In this document: positions 52,148 through 60,758 of the stretch, one piece after another
Numbering within the stretch: position 1 is the first letter of the stretch
How the letters are laid out: each line of letters opens with the position of its first letter
Source of the DNA: JBGSIC01 sp041751875
GTDB taxonomy: Bacteria > Bdellovibrionota > FAC87 > UBA2466 > JACKAF01
DNA: 64,000 nt
Reading direction: 5' to 3'
NCBI GenBank assembly: GCA_041751875.1
Contig: JBGSIC010000029.1
Span: forward strand, 434,001 to 498,000
Notes under the pieces: generated by a model
Told to the model about the DNA's origin: nothing
Database searches by the model: none
What the model saw: only the letters and a program-made list of their open reading frames with translations
Made by a program: the position numbers and the translations under genes

Positions 52148-53333
52148 CCTCGGGAGGCGGGGCAAGCTTCACATCGAGTGTGGCTGACTGCTCGGTTTTC
52201 TGAGGTTCAATTTCCAAAAGGTAGAAACCAGCAAGTCCTTTCGTATAAAGTTTTTTCCATTCGTTCTTGGAGTCGGATTTTCCCTGGACCACAACGGGGA
52301 ATTTGCCGAACTGAGGATAGAGCTCTCTTAGTTTGTAGGTAAAGCCACCCGAAGACGATACATCGAACTGAATTCCCTTGCTGACCGAAAACACGAAGCG
52401 GGATCCCTGTTTGAGCTCACCCTGAAAACCTTCGTAACTCTTTGTCACGCGATCGTAGGGAAGACCCTTACTCTTCAAGATTTCCTTCTGGACTGGTCCT
52501 TCTGGAGGCAGAGCGAAGTTTCCCTGCAGGGCTTTTTGTAGCTCCTCATGTACGTCATTTGCTGCTTCGACATCAATTCGAGCAATACCGCTGTAAGCGA
52601 TGGTGTTTGAATTCAAGTCTCGCATGAAACTAATATAAGAATTTACGCCCGCTACTTTGAACGAGTTTCCGTCTTTTATATAGAGCGGTCCCCCCGAGTC
52701 ACCCGGTACCAAATGTGGTCGGTGGTCCTTGGGCTCATACTTTGGTCCCATTACCATCCAAACGGAGTCGTTGAGGCCATTCTTGTATTTAATTTTATCG
52801 AGTTGTTCCTCTGTGGCGATGCTGACTTTTGTTGAGGTGAGCAGGGTGGGGCTGGCGTTCAGCACGCCGTAGCCAGTCAGACGGAGTTCATCTTGAGTGG
52901 TGAGAGGCTGCTCATAAATTTCTGCGATCGGCACCATAGGAATATCTTCCGTGGTTTCGATGAGGGCAATGTCTCCACCTGTCAGCTTGAATGTCCCAAA
53001 CTGCGAAGTCGGAACGAACGTGCGTTTAGATTTTAATTTTATGGGAGCACTGGCTCCAGAGGGGTTTGCGTGCCAGTAGATGTAAAAAGAGTCAAAGGCG
53101 CTTGGATAGTAGGTGGGGCGGAGCTCGTTGAGATCCATGTTGATCACGCAGTGAGCGGCAGTGAGGAGCTGGCGAGCACCGACTTTGGTAGCGGTACAGG
53201 AACTATTGAGATTCACGGTGGAAAGAAGTTCATCGGCGGGGACAGCAGTGCCGAACTCTATCCTCTCGGAGGATGCGAGAGCAAAGAGGGGGAAAAACGC
53301 CAAAACTGCCACTACAACGTTGCGGTGACGCAT
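52116..53333 (-). CDS. Exported trypsin-like (S1) serine protease
   Basis: 405 residues with a signal peptide ending 'FALA'. The S1 triad is visible: H61 in 'LLTAAHCV', D121 in 'GGDIALIE' and S213 in 'VPGDSGGPLY'. The protease domain ends near 290. The remaining 115 residues form a beta-rich C-terminal domain ('FVFSVSKGIQFDVSSSGG'), resembling prepeptidase-type (PPC-like) domains that aid secretion. It would act in the periplasm or outside. Substrate unknown. Confidence 0.93.
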   Translation of the reverse strand: MRHRNVVVAVLAFFPLFALASSERIEFGTAVPADELLSTVNLNSSCTATKVGARQLLTAAHCVINMDLNELRPTYYPSAFDSFYIYWHANPSGASAPIKLKSKRTFVPTSQFGTFKLTGGDIALIETTEDIPMVPIAEIYEQPLTTQDELRLTGYGVLNASPTLLTSTKVSIATEEQLDKIKYKNGLNDSVWMVMGPKYEPKDHRPHLVPGDSGGPLYIKDGNSFKVAGVNSYISFMRDLNSNTIAYSGIARIDVEAANDVHEELQKALQGNFALPPEGPVQKEILKSKGLPYDRVTKSYEGFQGELKQGSRFVFSVSKGIQFDVSSSGGFTYKLRELYPQFGKFPVVVQGKSDSKNEWKKLYTKGLAGFYLLEIEPQKTEQSATLDVKLAPPPEATSTDRIGNE

Positions 53334-53408
53334 GGGTATCCTTTGAATTTGGTTTTAGGGAATAACCTAGGCTTTAGAATACCATAGCGCGGACGGCAAC
53401 AGACCGCG

Positions 53409-53424
53409 CGGCGCTAACGCGCCG
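53409..53424. repeat. GC hairpin with TAAC loop
   Basis: CGGCGC pairs with GCGCCG around TAAC, extended by one or two weaker pairs. It lies six bases beyond the CAP lipoprotein stop on the minus strand and may act as a terminator, though no T-run follows. The same loop occurs at 41764-41783. Confidence 0.45.
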
Positions 53425-53429
53425 TGACT

Positions 53430-53924
53430 TCAGGTTCCCGGTACGAACTTGGGGAACTGAGTTCCGAAACTTTGAACCCAATGGTCACCGACGCGGTCCG
53501 CACCGAGTTCTTTGAACTCGGGGCGCATGATATTCACGCAATGTCCGGGACTATCGAGCCAACCCTGCATCACTTCTTCTTCCGATTTGTAACCTGCCGC
53601 GATGTTCTCACCGGTCGTTTGGTAGCGATAGCCAGCGTCAGTTACCCGAGTCGCGGGGGTTGAGCCATTTAAGCCTTCATGGGCAAAGTATTGGTTAAGA
53701 TGCATGTCTTCAGCGTGCCCACGAGCGGCTTTCTGTAGCGTGTCGTTCCAGGTCAAGGGACCGACAGCTACCATGTGTTCGTCCCCGCAGTCCCTTGGTA
53801 CGGCACGGGCAGCATTAACGAGCTGCAGCATGAGAGGTTCGGCTGCGGTTTCCGTGTCGCTTTCCGAACCGCAACTTGAAAGAATAAACGCAATACAAAG
53901 TAGTAGAATGAAATAACGAAGCAA
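53430..53924 (-). CDS. CAP-domain lipoprotein
   Basis: About 164 residues from the TTG at 53924, with GGGGG four to five bases upstream; a TTG at 53942 is the longer choice. The lipobox is 'FILSSC'. The CAP core has 'LVNAARAVPRDCG', 'QKAARGHAEDMH', 'YFAHEG', 'GENIAAGYKSEEEVMQGWL', 'SPGHCVNIM' and 'HWVQSFG', with the family histidines and glutamates. Two cysteines may pair. It is smaller than the CAP protein at 15507-16226 and better conserved. Confidence 0.9.
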   Translation of the reverse strand: MLRYFILLLCIAFILSSCGSESDTETAAEPLMLQLVNAARAVPRDCGDEHMVAVGPLTWNDTLQKAARGHAEDMHLNQYFAHEGLNGSTPATRVTDAGYRYQTTGENIAAGYKSEEEVMQGWLDSPGHCVNIMRPEFKELGADRVGDHWVQSFGTQFPKFVPGT

Positions 53925-54043
53925 TTTTACCCCCAAACCCAATTAACCCAATTTCAGAGTAACCATAAAGATTGGCGCTACGCAACTAGAAGCTAGGTTA
54001 CTGACGTCAAATTACTAGGTTGATCGGACGGGAAAGGGCATGG

Positions 54044-54847
54044 ATGAAGGCTAACAGAAAAGAACGGGAAGCAGATTACTGGTTGTCTCGAGCTCAGATT
54101 AAGGATTTTTTTAAAACGGGTTTTGTTTTGTTGCCAGATGTCTTTTCCAAAAGCGAAGTTGCCGGAGTGCGTCAAGCTTTTGATCGATTGCAAAAACTCG
54201 CCGAGCGGGCAACGACAACCACAGAGATCAATGGTTCGGTCTTCTTCGTGGAAGGAAATCGTATTGATCGCATAGTTTGGTGCGGAGCCGCTGAAGAATC
54301 TCTACTCGAACTTTCCTGTGATCCCCGCCTGACTGTTCCGGCCGCCCAACTTCTGGGGTCGCATGTGATGGAGCAGTTGATTTGTCAGGCGCACTACAAA
54401 CTACCCGAAGACGGCGTGGCATTTAACTGGCACCAAGACAGTATCCATCGTCGTTACGGCACCGAACTTTGGACCGACGTAAACGGTAAAGGAAGCTACG
54501 TTCAAACTTTCCTAGCAATTGATGAAATGACGAAATCCAACGGTCCCCTCATGCTCGTTCCCAAGAGCAGTCAACGAGGCCACTTGGATCACGAAGATAC
54601 GGAAACCTTCGAAGAAATTACCTCACCCGAGCGTGTTTTCACCCTCACGATGAAGCCGGGCTCGGTCCTGTTGATGCACCCCTATACCGTACACGGCAGT
54701 GTAGCGAATGCTTCGAACAAGCCGCGCAGAATTCTCATCAACGGCTACGCGTATCCGGGGGCGAATCGTCGAGTCTATCCGGGGAAAGGGGCGGGAAGAA
54801 AAATTATCGCACCAGCCCTGAGCCCTCCCACTCACGCGAGAAAATAG
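54044..54847 (+). CDS. Phytanoyl-CoA dioxygenase (PhyH) family protein
   Basis: About 267 residues from the ATG at 54044 (AAGGG five bases upstream); a TTG at 54020 is a weaker alternative. The Fe(II)/2-oxoglutarate core is recognisable: 'GFVLLPDVFSKSEV', the metal-binding H-x-D in 'NWHQDSIHRR', and the distal His in 'YTVHGSVANAS', followed by an arginine for 2-oxoglutarate ('KPRRILING'). The product hydroxylates an unknown small molecule in the cytoplasm. The C-terminus is basic. No pathway genes surround it. Confidence 0.9.
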   Translation: MKANRKEREADYWLSRAQIKDFFKTGFVLLPDVFSKSEVAGVRQAFDRLQKLAERATTTTEINGSVFFVEGNRIDRIVWCGAAEESLLELSCDPRLTVPAAQLLGSHVMEQLICQAHYKLPEDGVAFNWHQDSIHRRYGTELWTDVNGKGSYVQTFLAIDEMTKSNGPLMLVPKSSQRGHLDHEDTETFEEITSPERVFTLTMKPGSVLLMHPYTVHGSVANASNKPRRILINGYAYPGANRRVYPGKGAGRKIIAPALSPPTHARK

Positions 54848-54856
54848 AAGCCGAAG

Positions 54857-55390
54857 CTACGGTACCAGCGGAGTCCATTCCTCGATGATAGCGTAGGGGT
54901 ATTCCTGTTCCTCTCTACCAATCACCACAAACTGGTAACGTCTTACTTGCGCGGGTAGGGTTCCCAATTCTTTCCTGAGGTCTGATCTCATGCTTCGTTC
55001 TCCCACTTCCTCAATCGGATCTTTCCTGATTTGAAATCCCAGCGACCGAAACGTTTCGCCGATGGAATAGCCTTGATCAATTAAGTGCTGGGCCAGGGTG
55101 AGTTCCTTGGGAAGCGTAGTAGAAGTGTAGAGATGGTTTGTTTCCGCGTAGCCACGGGCTTGCTTTTGTTGGTCGCGAAAATAGACTTTACGTTTCTCGC
55201 CTTTCTGAGGAACAGGATCAAGGGTGATAGGTCCCCAACGATCTTGCAAGAGATCGGTATTGAGCTTTCCCTGTTTGTCATCAATGAGAGCGCTGTAGTT
55301 GCAGCGTGATTGGGAAGGGGAGACAGAAACAGCCGGGGCGGTAACGCCCAAGCTGCTTAGGTATAAAAAGAGTATGAACGGGAAGTGCAT
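54857..55390 (-). CDS. Exported hypothetical protein
   Basis: 177 residues with a Sec signal peptide ending near 'GVTAPA'. The mature part has one cysteine and a helical middle ('LAQHLIDQGYSIGETFRSLG') followed by a strand-rich end ('RYQFVVIGREEQEYPYAIIE'). No family is recognised. It ends nine bases from the stop of the convergent PhyH gene. Confidence 0.75.
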   Translation of the reverse strand: MHFPFILFLYLSSLGVTAPAVSVSPSQSRCNYSALIDDKQGKLNTDLLQDRWGPITLDPVPQKGEKRKVYFRDQQKQARGYAETNHLYTSTTLPKELTLAQHLIDQGYSIGETFRSLGFQIRKDPIEEVGERSMRSDLRKELGTLPAQVRRYQFVVIGREEQEYPYAIIEEWTPLVP

Positions 55391-55542
55391 CCAGAAGCCG
55401 AGAATAATTCGAATATTGTAGCTCAGGTTCCAAGAAATGGCTGATGCCCCGCATTGAGAAAGGCACCGAAACGGAGAAGGTTTGACGCTTGAGTCTTAGG
55501 CCTTTAGGTTGAGCCTGAATTTAGAACGATAAGGAGTACCCC

Positions 55543-56577
55543 ATGAGAGTTAAAGGTTATGCCGCAAAAGACGCAAAAAGTGTTCTCGCCCCCTTCGAAT
55601 TCGAACGGCGTACTCCGAAGCCTACTGACGTCAGCATCGATGTTGATTACTGCGGTATTTGCCATTCCGATATCCATACGGCTCGTAATGAATGGGGGGG
55701 CACGCTCTATCCTTGTGTTCCGGGCCACGAGGTCGTGGGTAAAGTAGTAGCGGTAGGAGAAGGCGTTACGCGCTTCCAGGTTGGCGAAACCGTGGGCGTT
55801 GGTTGCTTAGTCAATTCTTGTCAGTCTTGTAGCAGCTGCAAAGCTGGCCTGCAAAGTTACTGTGAGCGAGGATTTACCGGGACCTATAACGGACGAGAGG
55901 AATCGGGGCACACCTTCGGAGGTTACTCTACCCACATGGTGGTAAATCAAGATTTCGTTTTGAAAGTGCCCACGCAGTTAGACCAAGCCGCTTGTGCGCC
56001 CTTACTTTGCGCGGGGATCACCACCTATTCTCCCATGCGACACGTCGGTGTCTCGAAAGGAGATAAAGTCGGAGTGGTAGGATTGGGAGGACTTGGGCAC
56101 ATGGGCGTGAAGATTGCCGCTTCGCTGGGAGCGGAAGTCACCGTGTTCAGCCGCACTGCCGACAAGAAGGCAGACGCACAAAGATTAGGTGCGAGCAATT
56201 TTATTGTGACTTCAAGCGACGCCGAAGTGAATAAGCACAAAAATCATTTCGACTATATTTTAGATACAGTTTCGGCGAAACATGATGTGAACCAGCTTCT
56301 CGGTTGTGTGAAACGAGAAGGGACGCTCATTATGGTCGGGGCCTCCGAGAAACCGCTCGATTTGTCTGTGTTTTCTTTGATTCTCAACCGACGCAGTATT
56401 CTGGGATCGCTGATCGGTGGTATTCCTGAAACACAGGAAATGCTCGACCACTGTGGAAAGCATAACATTACGAGCGATATTGAACTTATCGAGCCGAATA
56501 AGATTAATGATGCCTACGAACGTACCGTGAACGGCCAAGTGCGGTACCGGTTTGTGATCGATTGCAAAAAGTTCTAG
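55543..56577 (+). CDS. Zinc-dependent NAD(P)H alcohol/aldehyde dehydrogenase (YahK/CAD-like)
   Basis: 344 residues. Catalytic zinc ligands are in 'DYCGICHSDIH' and 'VPGHEVVGKV'; structural zinc cysteines in 'CQSCSSCKAGLQSYC'. The Rossmann motif is 'VGVVGLGGLGHMGVK'. It matches the cinnamyl-alcohol-dehydrogenase-like NADP(H) group, which reduces aldehydes. Likely cytoplasmic detoxification; the ribosome-binding site AAGGAG is eight bases upstream. Confidence 0.96.
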   Translation: MRVKGYAAKDAKSVLAPFEFERRTPKPTDVSIDVDYCGICHSDIHTARNEWGGTLYPCVPGHEVVGKVVAVGEGVTRFQVGETVGVGCLVNSCQSCSSCKAGLQSYCERGFTGTYNGREESGHTFGGYSTHMVVNQDFVLKVPTQLDQAACAPLLCAGITTYSPMRHVGVSKGDKVGVVGLGGLGHMGVKIAASLGAEVTVFSRTADKKADAQRLGASNFIVTSSDAEVNKHKNHFDYILDTVSAKHDVNQLLGCVKREGTLIMVGASEKPLDLSVFSLILNRRSILGSLIGGIPETQEMLDHCGKHNITSDIELIEPNKINDAYERTVNGQVRYRFVIDCKKF

Positions 56578-56578
56578 C

Positions 56579-57163
56579 TTACTCAGCTACTCTGCGCGGT
56601 TCCTGGACAATGATTCCACAAGCGATGCGGTCGCCCGAATCGCCGGAGGGTTGTGTCTTTAGGTCATCTTCTTCAGCATGGAGAATTACCGATTTACCGA
56701 AAATCTTTTCCCATTCACTAATACCAGCCTGAGCGGAGAAAGGGATGGCCAGTTCTAATCGTCCCTTCCCATCCTTGCCCACAGTCACGTTTCCAAAATC
56801 TCCTAAGTGACGGCTAGTTGTGTGTGGTCCACCATGTTCTTTTTGAGTGGGATTGTAATGATCTCCCGCCGTTTTTGCATGGGGATCACTGCAATCCCCT
56901 TTTTCATGCACATGTAGCCCGTGTTTTCCAGCATCAACACCTTCAACCAGAGCGGTGACTCTCATACCCTCTCCAATACGAGTGAAGATAACGGAGCCCC
57001 GCGCGGTGCTCCCACTCTTGGGTTCAAGTTGCGCGGACGCAATCACTTCCTCTCCCGGATTGTTGGGTGCCGACACCTGTTGGGCTGCAGGGTGACTTAA
57101 CTCCATGCCGAAAAGAGACAGAGTAAAAACACTGCTGGCGGCAAAACCTTTTAAAAGATTCAT
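56579..57163 (-). CDS. sodC: Periplasmic copper/zinc superoxide dismutase
   Basis: 194 residues with a signal peptide (SVFTLSLFGMELSHPA). Metal ligands follow the SodC pattern: 'GLHVHEKGDC', 'AGDHYNPTQKEHGGP', 'HLGDFGN' and 'ILHAEEDD'. The conserved C-terminal 'GDSGDRIACGII' supplies the disulfide cysteine. It removes superoxide in the periplasm. Together with the Fe/Mn enzyme at 31681 it covers both compartments. Its stop and that of the convergent dehydrogenase are one base apart. Confidence 0.96.
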   Translation of the reverse strand: MNLLKGFAASSVFTLSLFGMELSHPAAQQVSAPNNPGEEVIASAQLEPKSGSTARGSVIFTRIGEGMRVTALVEGVDAGKHGLHVHEKGDCSDPHAKTAGDHYNPTQKEHGGPHTTSRHLGDFGNVTVGKDGKGRLELAIPFSAQAGISEWEKIFGKSVILHAEEDDLKTQPSGDSGDRIACGIIVQEPRRVAE

Positions 57164-57470
57164 TTCGTAGGACTCCTAGTTACGTTCAATGTCTAGCTTT
57201 GTGAGTTGCAAAAGAAGCGCCACATATTTTGAAACGCTATGGAGCCAAATGAGAGCCGAGATCATCAATTTAACGTCCCGATGTGGAGACACCCTGGGGC
57301 GGCTCTCCTACAAGACGAGGAGAATTTGGAACGGTTTCAACTTGTGGACTGGTGTCCAAAAGCTAGCCCTATTCTGATTGTATACAGTGCGGGAAGAGTC
57401 GGCATCAGGCTTGCACTTTTAAGGGGTTAAGTGGTGTTTAAGAGGGGTTAAGTGGTGTTTAAGAGGGGTT
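57164..57470. other. 307-base gap with possible short ORF and repeats
   Basis: The only reading frame of interest is at 57239-57430 (63 residues, ATG) but it lacks a clear ribosome-binding site and resembles no family. The right end carries the tandem repeat listed separately. Promoters for sodC and the small lipoprotein must lie here. Confidence 0.4.
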
Positions 57471-57477
57471 ATGAAGG
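57422..57477 (+). repeat. 21-bp tandem repeat carrying duplicated ribosome-binding sites
   Basis: AGGGGTTAAGTGGTGTTTAAG (57422-57442) is repeated exactly at 57443-57463, and a third partial copy (AGGGGTTATGAAG) at 57464 holds the ATG of the small lipoprotein at 57471. Each unit contributes an AGGGG Shine-Dalgarno-like string. The third copy gives the true site, three bases before the ATG. A recent duplication or slippage product. Confidence 0.85.
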
Positions 57478-57725
57478 TTTTTCAAATTGTGTTCCTATCA
57501 TTAGTAGGGGCTGGTATTTGCTTTGGGTGCAATAGCCACCCCGGCAAGGGACACCCGGAGTGGGCCGCCGCCGCGGCCCCCATCCCAGTGACCAACAATC
57601 TTTCCGATGATTTTTGGGAATCAACCGGATCTTCCTATCCAGAGTTAACCGAAACTCAGAGTGAAGCCGATTCGGTTTCGGAATCCTCCACTGAGGGTGA
57701 TCGCCCCATCCGTCGGGTGAGATAG
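57471..57725 (+). CDS. Small lipoprotein
   Basis: 84 residues with a lipobox at C20 (GICFGC). The mature part is short and Ser/Glu/Asp-rich with a basic end ('GDRPIRRVR'). No family recognised. It is preceded by the tandem repeat and ends three bases before the stop of the convergent nuclease gene. Confidence 0.75.
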   Translation: MKVFQIVFLSLVGAGICFGCNSHPGKGHPEWAAAAAPIPVTNNLSDDFWESTGSSYPELTETQSEADSVSESSTEGDRPIRRVR

Positions 57726-57728
57726 TTT

Positions 57729-58496
57729 CTATTTTGTCGCGACGGCGGAATCGATGCCGGACTCAAGCATCTCCTCGATGTCATCTGGTAGCCGAGGAAA
57801 AAAATCGATTCCCGTTGCTTTTTCCACTTCATCGATTGATGTCTGCTTAATCTCCTCTTGTGATGCATTCTGAGGAACCAAGAACGCCATCGCCTGAAGG
57901 TTTTCCCCTTGAATGGCCACAGCAACTTTGAAAAAACGGCGCGCAACGCAGATTTTGTCAGCCAGTTTGGCCATGCACGCTTCCGTCAGAACTGGTCCGG
58001 TGGTGACGTAGATCTCGTCGCTTTCCCTTGCCTTGAGTGTCACGAGTTCCTCAATCAATCTCCAGACCACGCGGTTAAAGCTGGGGACCTGGGGAGCGGT
58101 ATTTGTCATTAAAAACGAATCGTACATGGAAGCAGCAGACCATTGAAGAGCACCTGCTGGAGCGAGGTGGCCGCGATCGTAGTTAGAATTGCGGTAGTCG
58201 CTCTTTTTTGCCGCTTCGGGAAGGCGGGGATCATTTTTAAACCGCTTCATTCGCTTGATTTCTGTTTTAGCTGTCTGGTCTTTGGTAAGGCTATAAGCTA
58301 CCCATCGTGGAACTCGCTTGGTGAAGTCGAAAGAAAAAGTGTAGCCCTCTCGTTTTTGGACCTGCTCTCCTGCGGTGAGTGCGGGTAGCTCCAGTTGGTT
58401 TCGCCAACTGCCAACCTCTTGAACGGGTACGGAGGCGCACGTCGTCAAAAGGACGCTGATTGCAATGCAGGTAAAAAGGGAAAATAAAGGACCCAT
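57729..58496 (-). CDS. Exported DNA/RNA non-specific endonuclease (NucA type), lipoprotein
   Basis: About 255 residues from the ATG at 58496; a longer ORF overlaps the ABC-F gene and is rejected. The lipobox is 'VLLTTC'. The catalytic motif is 'SNYDRGHLAPAGAL' (DRGH), followed by the metal-binding Asn in 'LMTNTAPQVPSFNRVVW'. It cleaves single- or double-stranded nucleic acid using magnesium. As a lipoprotein it would act in the periplasm or at the surface. Typical use is nutrient scavenging; no inhibitor gene is seen nearby. Confidence 0.93.
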   Translation of the reverse strand: MGPLFSLFTCIAISVLLTTCASVPVQEVGSWRNQLELPALTAGEQVQKREGYTFSFDFTKRVPRWVAYSLTKDQTAKTEIKRMKRFKNDPRLPEAAKKSDYRNSNYDRGHLAPAGALQWSAASMYDSFLMTNTAPQVPSFNRVVWRLIEELVTLKARESDEIYVTTGPVLTEACMAKLADKICVARRFFKVAVAIQGENLQAMAFLVPQNASQEEIKQTSIDEVEKATGIDFFPRLPDDIEEMLESGIDSAVATK

Positions 58497-58612
58497 GTCC
58501 TTATATATTACTATGCTCGAGGCCGCAGTCCTAAGAAGCTTTAACGCGGTCATTGCAAGCCCGCCGTGCAGACTGTAACTTCAGCTTTCCTGTACGTCGT
58601 CTTCGAGGGGTT

Positions 58613-60412
58613 ATGTCGGTTTTGCTCAGCGTCCAAAATTTAACGAAGTCCTTCGGGGCTCGGCCGCTTTTTGAAGAGATTACGTTTGTAATTGAAGACG
58701 GCGAGCGGATCGGCTTGATTGGTCCCAATGGGGCAGGGAAGTCGACTCTCCTTCGCTTGCTCGCGGGCCTCGATACCGCTGATTCGGGATCGCTATCGGG
58801 CCAAAAGGGGTTGGTTACTGGGTATCTGGAGCAGGTACCCCACTTTCCGGAAGGGGCGACCGTTGAGCAGATCCTTTTTGAGAGCGCCGCTTCAAGTAGG
58901 GGCTCCGGTGAGGCTCTTGCCGGCGAATTAATGTCGCGCCTAGAGCTGGGACCGATTGCTTCCAATCGGGTGGATACCCTTTCTGGTGGGTGGTCGAAAA
59001 GGGTTGCCTTGGCTCGTGAGCTTGTTAAGGGCCCAGACCTTCTTTTGCTCGATGAACCGACCAACCACTTGGACCTTGAGAGCATCTTGTGGCTCGAACA
59101 GTTTCTTTCTCGTTCTCCTTTTGCCACGATCACCGTCACACACGATCGCGCGTTCTTGCAAAAGATCTCCACGCGTATACTTGAGCTCGATAAACGCAAT
59201 CCAAAGGGCCTTCTCAGTGTGAAGGGCGACTACGCCCTTTACGTTGAGCGGAAGCAAGAGCTGATGGATCAGCAGGAGCGGCAGGAAAAAGTTTTGCGAA
59301 ACACCCTACGCCGTGAAACAGAATGGCTGCGGCAGGGGGCAAAAGCTCGGACCACCAAACAGCAAGCGCGCATTCACGCGGCCGAGGCATTACAGGGCCG
59401 AGTTGAGGAACTCGAGGAACGAAATGTTAATCGTACCGCGCGGATTGATTTTCAATCGTCCGACAAAAAGCCTAAGCGACTGATTGAGGCACAGAAGATT
59501 TCCAAAACTCGTGGGGATCGAGTCTTATTTAAAGACGTGGATGTTTTCTTAGGACCTGGCAGTCGCGTCGGTCTATTGGGGCACAACGGGTGTGGGAAAT
59601 CCACCTTGATCAGAGTCCTGTTGGGGGAAGAACCCAGCGACACTGGAAAAATTTTGGTTTCTGAACACCTAAAGGCCGTGCACTTCGAGCAAAACCGGGA
59701 AACACTCGAGCCTACTTCCACCGTTCGCCAAACCTTATGTCGTTCGGGCGATCATGTCATTTATCGAGGCAATTCAGTCCACATTCATGGTTATCTCGAT
59801 CGATTTCTCTTTCAGAAAGACCAAGTCGATCTGCCGGTCGGTCGTCTATCCGGGGGAGAGCAGAGTCGGCTACTTTTAGCACGGTTGATGTTACGCCCCG
59901 CTAATCTCTTAATTTTAGATGAACCTACCAACGACCTTGATGTCGAAACCTTGGACGTTCTCCAGGACTGCTTGACGGGATTCGACGGGGGAGTCCTTCT
60001 GGTTACTCACGATCGGTACTTCTTGGATCAGGTGGCTACCGAAATTTTGGCTTTTCCCAAAGCGGGAGACGAATCGGGAAAAATTGTTAGTTTTGCGGGC
60101 CTAGCGCAGTGGGAAGATTTCTACCGGGAAAAGAAGACCATCAAGGCTCCGCCGCCCAAAGGCAACCGTGAATCGACACCCCTAAAAAAGAAGTTGGGTT
60201 ACAACGAGACACGTGAACTCGCTGAGATGGAAGGAAACATAGAAAAAGTAGAAAACCGCCTTGCCGAGTTGCAAAAGGAATCCGAGAAACCCGAGAATCA
60301 GAGTAACTCCACTATTCTTGCCGAAGTTTACTCGTCCATGGATGCGGCCCAAAAAGAAATCGAACGGTTGTACAAGCGTTGGGCCGAGCTTGACGCCCTC
60401 AGTTCGAAATAG
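58613..60412 (+). CDS. ABC-F family ATPase (Uup-like)
   Basis: About 599 residues from the ATG at 58613, which has GAGGGG two bases upstream; the ORF start at 58553 is rejected. Two ATPase cassettes are visible. The first Walker A is 'GPNGAGKST', with signature 'TLSGGWSKRVALA' and Walker B 'LLLLDEPTNHLDLES'. The second has 'GHNGCGKST', 'RLSGGEQSRLLLA' and 'LLILDEPTNDLDVET'. The inter-domain linker is charged. The C-terminal coiled coil (about 540-599) matches the Uup branch. It has no membrane domain and acts on ribosomes or DNA structures. Confidence 0.95.
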   Translation: MSVLLSVQNLTKSFGARPLFEEITFVIEDGERIGLIGPNGAGKSTLLRLLAGLDTADSGSLSGQKGLVTGYLEQVPHFPEGATVEQILFESAASSRGSGEALAGELMSRLELGPIASNRVDTLSGGWSKRVALARELVKGPDLLLLDEPTNHLDLESILWLEQFLSRSPFATITVTHDRAFLQKISTRILELDKRNPKGLLSVKGDYALYVERKQELMDQQERQEKVLRNTLRRETEWLRQGAKARTTKQQARIHAAEALQGRVEELEERNVNRTARIDFQSSDKKPKRLIEAQKISKTRGDRVLFKDVDVFLGPGSRVGLLGHNGCGKSTLIRVLLGEEPSDTGKILVSEHLKAVHFEQNRETLEPTSTVRQTLCRSGDHVIYRGNSVHIHGYLDRFLFQKDQVDLPVGRLSGGEQSRLLLARLMLRPANLLILDEPTNDLDVETLDVLQDCLTGFDGGVLLVTHDRYFLDQVATEILAFPKAGDESGKIVSFAGLAQWEDFYREKKTIKAPPPKGNRESTPLKKKLGYNETRELAEMEGNIEKVENRLAELQKESEKPENQSNSTILAEVYSSMDAAQKEIERLYKRWAELDALSSK

Positions 60413-60611
60413 ACTTCGTGACTCGCTCCTATCTCAAGGCTGAGAAAGCCTAAGGGAGATCTCACCTTTGAGAGAAGTTTCTCTCCCCGTGATCAAACTT
60501 AACCATTTGAATTTATAAGGTTAACTCTCGCTCGAGATATTCGCTGCAGTGGCACAGCCGTTGCTTTGATTATTGATGGGAGATCGATCTCCACAACAAG
60601 GGAGGAATCCA

Positions 60612-60737
60612 ATGAAGAAACTCAGAACGTTAAGAAAGTATCTCAACGTTTTCGGCCAATCAGGGAAGTTGATGGCGTTCACTGTAATGGTGGGCTTAAG
60701 CAGCTTATCCAAACTTGTACTTCAAGACACAAAGTAA
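60612..60737 (+). CDS. Small ORF (41 residues) with strong ribosome-binding site
   Basis: ATG at 60612 with GGAGG six bases upstream. The product has a basic N-terminus ('MKKLRTLRKYLNVFG') and a hydrophobic middle ('LMAFTVMVGLSSLSKLVL'), as in a short membrane or leader peptide. It stops 21 bases before the hydrolase start, with the hydrolase Shine-Dalgarno in between, so translation may be coupled. Too short for family recognition. Confidence 0.6.
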   Translation: MKKLRTLRKYLNVFGQSGKLMAFTVMVGLSSLSKLVLQDTK

Positions 60738-60758
60738 ATTTGTGGGGGAGGCTCAGCA

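Noticed and set aside
57239..57430. 63-residue ORF between sodC and the small lipoprotein
   Set aside because: Weak or absent Shine-Dalgarno and no recognisable family; kept only as a remark in the gap entry.
60471..60486. Palindrome GAGAGAAGTTTCTCTC after the ABC-F gene as a terminator
   Set aside because: It is AT-rich in the centre, short, and not followed by a T-run; too weak to call.
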